From Bacillota bacterium (GTDB lineage Bacteria; Bacillota; Clostridia; Christensenellales; SZUA-584), in the NCBI GenBank assembly GCA_023390815.1, contig JAEWCC010000017.1:1-64000 (forward strand): DNA of 64,000 nt, in the 5' to 3' direction. Position 1 is the first letter of the stretch. Each line of letters opens with the position of its first letter. This document shows, piece by piece, positions 63,001 to 64,000 of this stretch. The notes below the pieces were generated by a model. It was not told the DNA's origin. It saw only the letters and a list, made by a program, of their open reading frames with translations, and made no database searches. Position numbers and translations under genes: made by a program.

Positions 63001-63292
63001 GTTCGAGCAGCCCTTCTGCCTGCGTATGAGCGCGAGCGAAGCGGGGCTCGCGCAGTCCGATGAGAGTGTGATCGTGCAGGGGGTGATCGATCTGTGTTTC
63101 ATCGAGGAGGATCGCTGGGTGTTGGTGGATTACAAGACCGATGCCGTACGCCAAAGCGCGGAGGAGACGGCGTATAAGTACACGCTTCAGCTCGCGCTGT
63201 ATGAAAAAGCGCTGCAGCGAATCACCCTTCTGCCCGTTGCGGAAAAGCATATCTTCCTGTTGTCCGCAGGCAAGGCTGTACGAATCCCATGA
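60020..63292 (+). CDS. addA: AddA helicase-nuclease subunit
   Basis: The 1,090-residue protein has UvrD-type helicase motifs: NERQAEAID, Walker A SAAAGSGKTSVLTERVL, FVDEYQDIN, GDVKQCIYMFRESNPEL, TIHKSKGLEFRAVI and LLYVGMTRAIERL, and a C-terminal RecB-type nuclease motif WVLVDYKTDAV. The ATG at 60020 has GGGAGG 6 bases upstream inside addB. With AddB it forms the ATP-dependent exonuclease for recombinational repair. Confidence 0.96.
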   Translation: MGRQWNERQAEAIDARGHSVVVSAAAGSGKTSVLTERVLRLIEAGDDIERMLIVTFTNLAAGEMKERIYRRLQEAGQESGGERLAAQAEKCAFADISTINSFCVRLIRNHFEYAGVSPTATVADDAQAVMLKANALQSAIEQYEAPGFFEKYAPRGETRRIEEVVLAIYARVICQRDPEAWLSQAEAHFGDFGFIDVLFAEYQAAAMDAAAEAAQFLQARSDIWREQGFADVADESEAARIALPRVVRSMTAKEAYLPVIASVGSKGNGAPWGESEKLTRYANKCFDQLRDYEGDFTAKVAAELDATAYDAKCFMDLTRSFMRGYARAKRARSLIDHDDTIHLALRVLSVPEIAQRYRSQYAHVFVDEYQDINDAQNAIITQLTRGSNDFFVGDVKQCIYMFRESNPELLIGRCRELSGSGLVEMNTNYRSTPEVIHFINGVMRHMMTEDAGGVAYTGGHTLAAGRGGEGRVEILLAGSGDDNLTAETLKIGAYIKQLVSEGYRFGEIAVLRPEIKGSGRQIARILSGMDIPVSGGVGGEDASFSELGVFINLLRVIDSPISDIALLSVMRYPHFGFTEPEFARIRTAYRPEAEGADKSFCAALRAFGESSPLGDKVRRFAEEIAGYRRLAACLPLPDLLMRLRQETELREYALTSPGGSGSDAAIAAFIAAVSAARPARLRDAVTMAEHMASGKEAQLQPEADAVCLTTIHKSKGLEFRAVILSGMHKKINKKDAGGGVLVGRALGLALDAVDAGSRVRRHTWHRQAVARAMKREKISETVRLLYVGMTRAIERLAIVGAGDRLKAEWTQPACEGWQHKAGTYFDLVMSAAAMAYRDDGENLEDIVRFAEEVAETVQKQDAAQRLDALFADAHCATPARLFEQYQYEADLGVPSKVSVSALKRMEEPKQMLRPVHAERDGELDAAQRGTLMHRALQHIGLEDKNAEQVAQAVRALAQRGLIEESLAAHVDAEQIAAFLRSDIAARARRSRRCLFEQPFCLRMSASEAGLAQSDESVIVQGVIDLCFIEEDRWVLVDYKTDAVRQSAEETAYKYTLQLALYEKALQRITLLPVAEKHIFLLSAGKAVRIP

Positions 63293-63293
63293 G

Positions 63294-63399
63294 TTATACA
63301 CAGTTATCCACCAAAATCAACAGGTTATCCACAGTTTTTGTGGATAACTTGTGATTTACGGTGGATGCGTGATCCGACAACATTCGACAGTGTGGACAA
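63294..63399. promoter_or_regulatory. Cluster of DnaA boxes
   Basis: TTATACACA (63294-63302), TTATCCACC (63304-63312) and TTATCCACA (63325-63333) on the plus strand, TGTGGATAA (63339-63347) in the opposite direction and TGTGGACAA (63391-63399). Two are perfect matches to TTATCCACA and three have one mismatch. Confidence 0.75.
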
Positions 63400-63559
63400 G
63401 GCGCTGTCGTTTTTTCGCGAGCATGGCCCCCAAAACCAATTGAAAAACCATAAAAGACGGTAAACGCGGATGGAAATGCGAGCGGCCAGAAACGTTGAGA
63501 GAGGTTCTCGATGAGGTTCAAAAAATCTGTTTCATCCGTTTATTAACGGGTATATAAAG

Positions 63560-63594
63560 TGCAGGCCGGTTATCAGGTTCCGGGCTGCATTTTT
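63560..63594 (+). terminator. Terminator upstream of the sigma factor gene
   Basis: TGCAG-G-CCGG (63560-63569) pairs with CCGG-G-CTGCA (63580-63589) with one internal mismatch, followed by TTTTT. Confidence 0.75.
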
Positions 63595-63640
63595 AACGCA
63601 GCGGCTCTTTACCGGCGCAATTCATCATTGGAGCATCGCA

Positions 63641-64000
63641 ATGGCAGAGTGCAGCGCATGTGTGCAGGAACTGTGGCGGAAATACGCAACGGATAAAAGC
63701 GCATCCAATAAAAACGAGTTAGTGCTGCACTATTTGCCCACCGTAAGAAAGGCGGTACTACGGTTGCTGCCCGCGTACAGCGCATTTTGCAGCTACGACG
63801 ACATGGTCAGCAGCGGTGTGATCGGATTGATGGATGCGGTTGAAAAGTATGATGCAACGCGTGATGCGCGATTCGAGACATACTCTGCGCTGCGTATCCG
63901 AGGCGAGATATTGGACAGCATCCGCGCTCAGGACTGGGCGTCGGACAGCCTGCGGCGGCGCATCAAGGCAGCCGCGCGTACCCGGGATGAGCTTCAGGAG
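63641..64000 (+). CDS. FliA/WhiG-type sigma factor, 3' end outside window
   Basis: The frame is open to the window end (120 codons). It encodes VLHYLPTVRKAVLRLLPAY, CSYDDMVSSGVIGLMDAVEKYD and RFETYSALRIRGEILDSIRAQDW, the region 2 pattern of sigma-28 (FliA/SigD/WhiG) factors. These direct flagellar and chemotaxis genes in most Firmicutes. The canonical DW-x-P-R-S-x-R after region 2 reads DWASDSLRRR, so it is diverged there. GGAG lies 7 bases before the ATG at 63641. The adjacent chemotaxis-like genes at 55-56 kb fit this role. Confidence 0.82.
   Translation, partial: MAECSACVQELWRKYATDKSASNKNELVLHYLPTVRKAVLRLLPAYSAFCSYDDMVSSGVIGLMDAVEKYDATRDARFETYSALRIRGEILDSIRAQDWASDSLRRRIKAAARTRDELQE

Larger units (their letters stand above)
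63293..63640. other. Intergenic region with DnaA boxes, no gene seen
   Basis: The 348 bases after addA hold a cluster of DnaA boxes in the first 110 bases and a terminator near the end. Only very short frames occur, for example 11 codons starting at 63510 after GAGAGG. The gap is long for this gene-dense window. Confidence 0.6.

Noticed and set aside
63294..63399. Chromosome origin oriC
   Set aside because: DnaA boxes alone do not show an origin; no dnaA, dnaN or AT-rich unwinding element was seen, so only a DnaA-box cluster is reported.

Overview
The window looks like chromosomal DNA of an anaerobic, endospore-forming Gram-positive bacterium of the Clostridia with a GC-rich genome. The support is an alpha/beta small acid-soluble spore protein, a CotH-type spore coat kinase, a BclB-type collagen-like exosporium protein, AddAB rather than RecBCD, a Bacillus-type PhoP box before pstS, a strict-anaerobe type 2-hydroxyacyl-CoA dehydratase activator set, and strong AGGAGG ribosome binding sites before most genes. 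No rRNA, tRNA, CRISPR array, complete insertion sequence or prophage was recognised.

Layout. 1-2.2 kb: 3' part of a collagen-like exosporium gene followed by a SunS-like glycosyltransferase with a TPR tail. 2.2-6.7 kb: LysM protein, LytTR regulator with DUF3021 partner, drug-type ABC exporter, SPFH protein. 6.9-12.7 kb, minus strand: a likely operon of ADP-forming acyl-CoA synthetase, D-2-hydroxyacid dehydrogenase and two UroD-like proteins, one frameshifted. 12.8-24.9 kb: mixed region with an atypical pilin, a 42-residue Cys peptide, GNAT, beta-propeller, DUF1848, an AT-rich TPR-DUF2971 gene interrupted at a dnaX-like slippery site, small membrane proteins, an Fe-S aldo/keto reductase and an ABC exporter. 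25-29.4 kb: type IV pilus genes pilB-pilT-pilC-pilin. 29.6-38.4 kb: lipoprotein, pstS with PhoP box, a 2-dehydropantoate reductase, small DUF genes, a DUF815 ATPase, a tiny free-standing gene and a three-gene COG3580/COG3581/COG1924 set. 38.4-47.2 kb: a repeat-rich intergenic region, a TetR-controlled MFS transporter carrying a large glycine-heptad insertion, SASP, two flavoproteins, CotH and a GGDEF protein with decayed partial copies beside it. 47.6-64 kb: gdhA, a pyruvate-phosphate-dikinase-like protein, OsmC, VOC, GH3 beta-glucosidase, CheX and REC-CheX, addB-addA, a cluster of DnaA boxes and the start of a FliA/WhiG-type sigma factor.

How genes work together. Spore-surface genes (collagen-like protein and probable glycosylation, CotH, SASP) are scattered. 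The four pilus genes form a motor-platform-pilin module lacking a prepilin peptidase and alignment proteins within the window. The TetR gene and its MFS neighbour share identical operator half-sites. AddB and AddA overlap and would form one DNA repair enzyme. CheX, REC-CheX and the sigma factor hint at motility genes outside the window.

The observations I rate highest are the MFS transporter with about 15 tandem glycine heptads, the A AAA AAG site that exactly joins the two halves of the DUF2971 gene, the GGTATCG repeat region before the MFS locus, and the DnaA-box cluster after addA. All functions are read from sequence motifs by eye; no database search was run.
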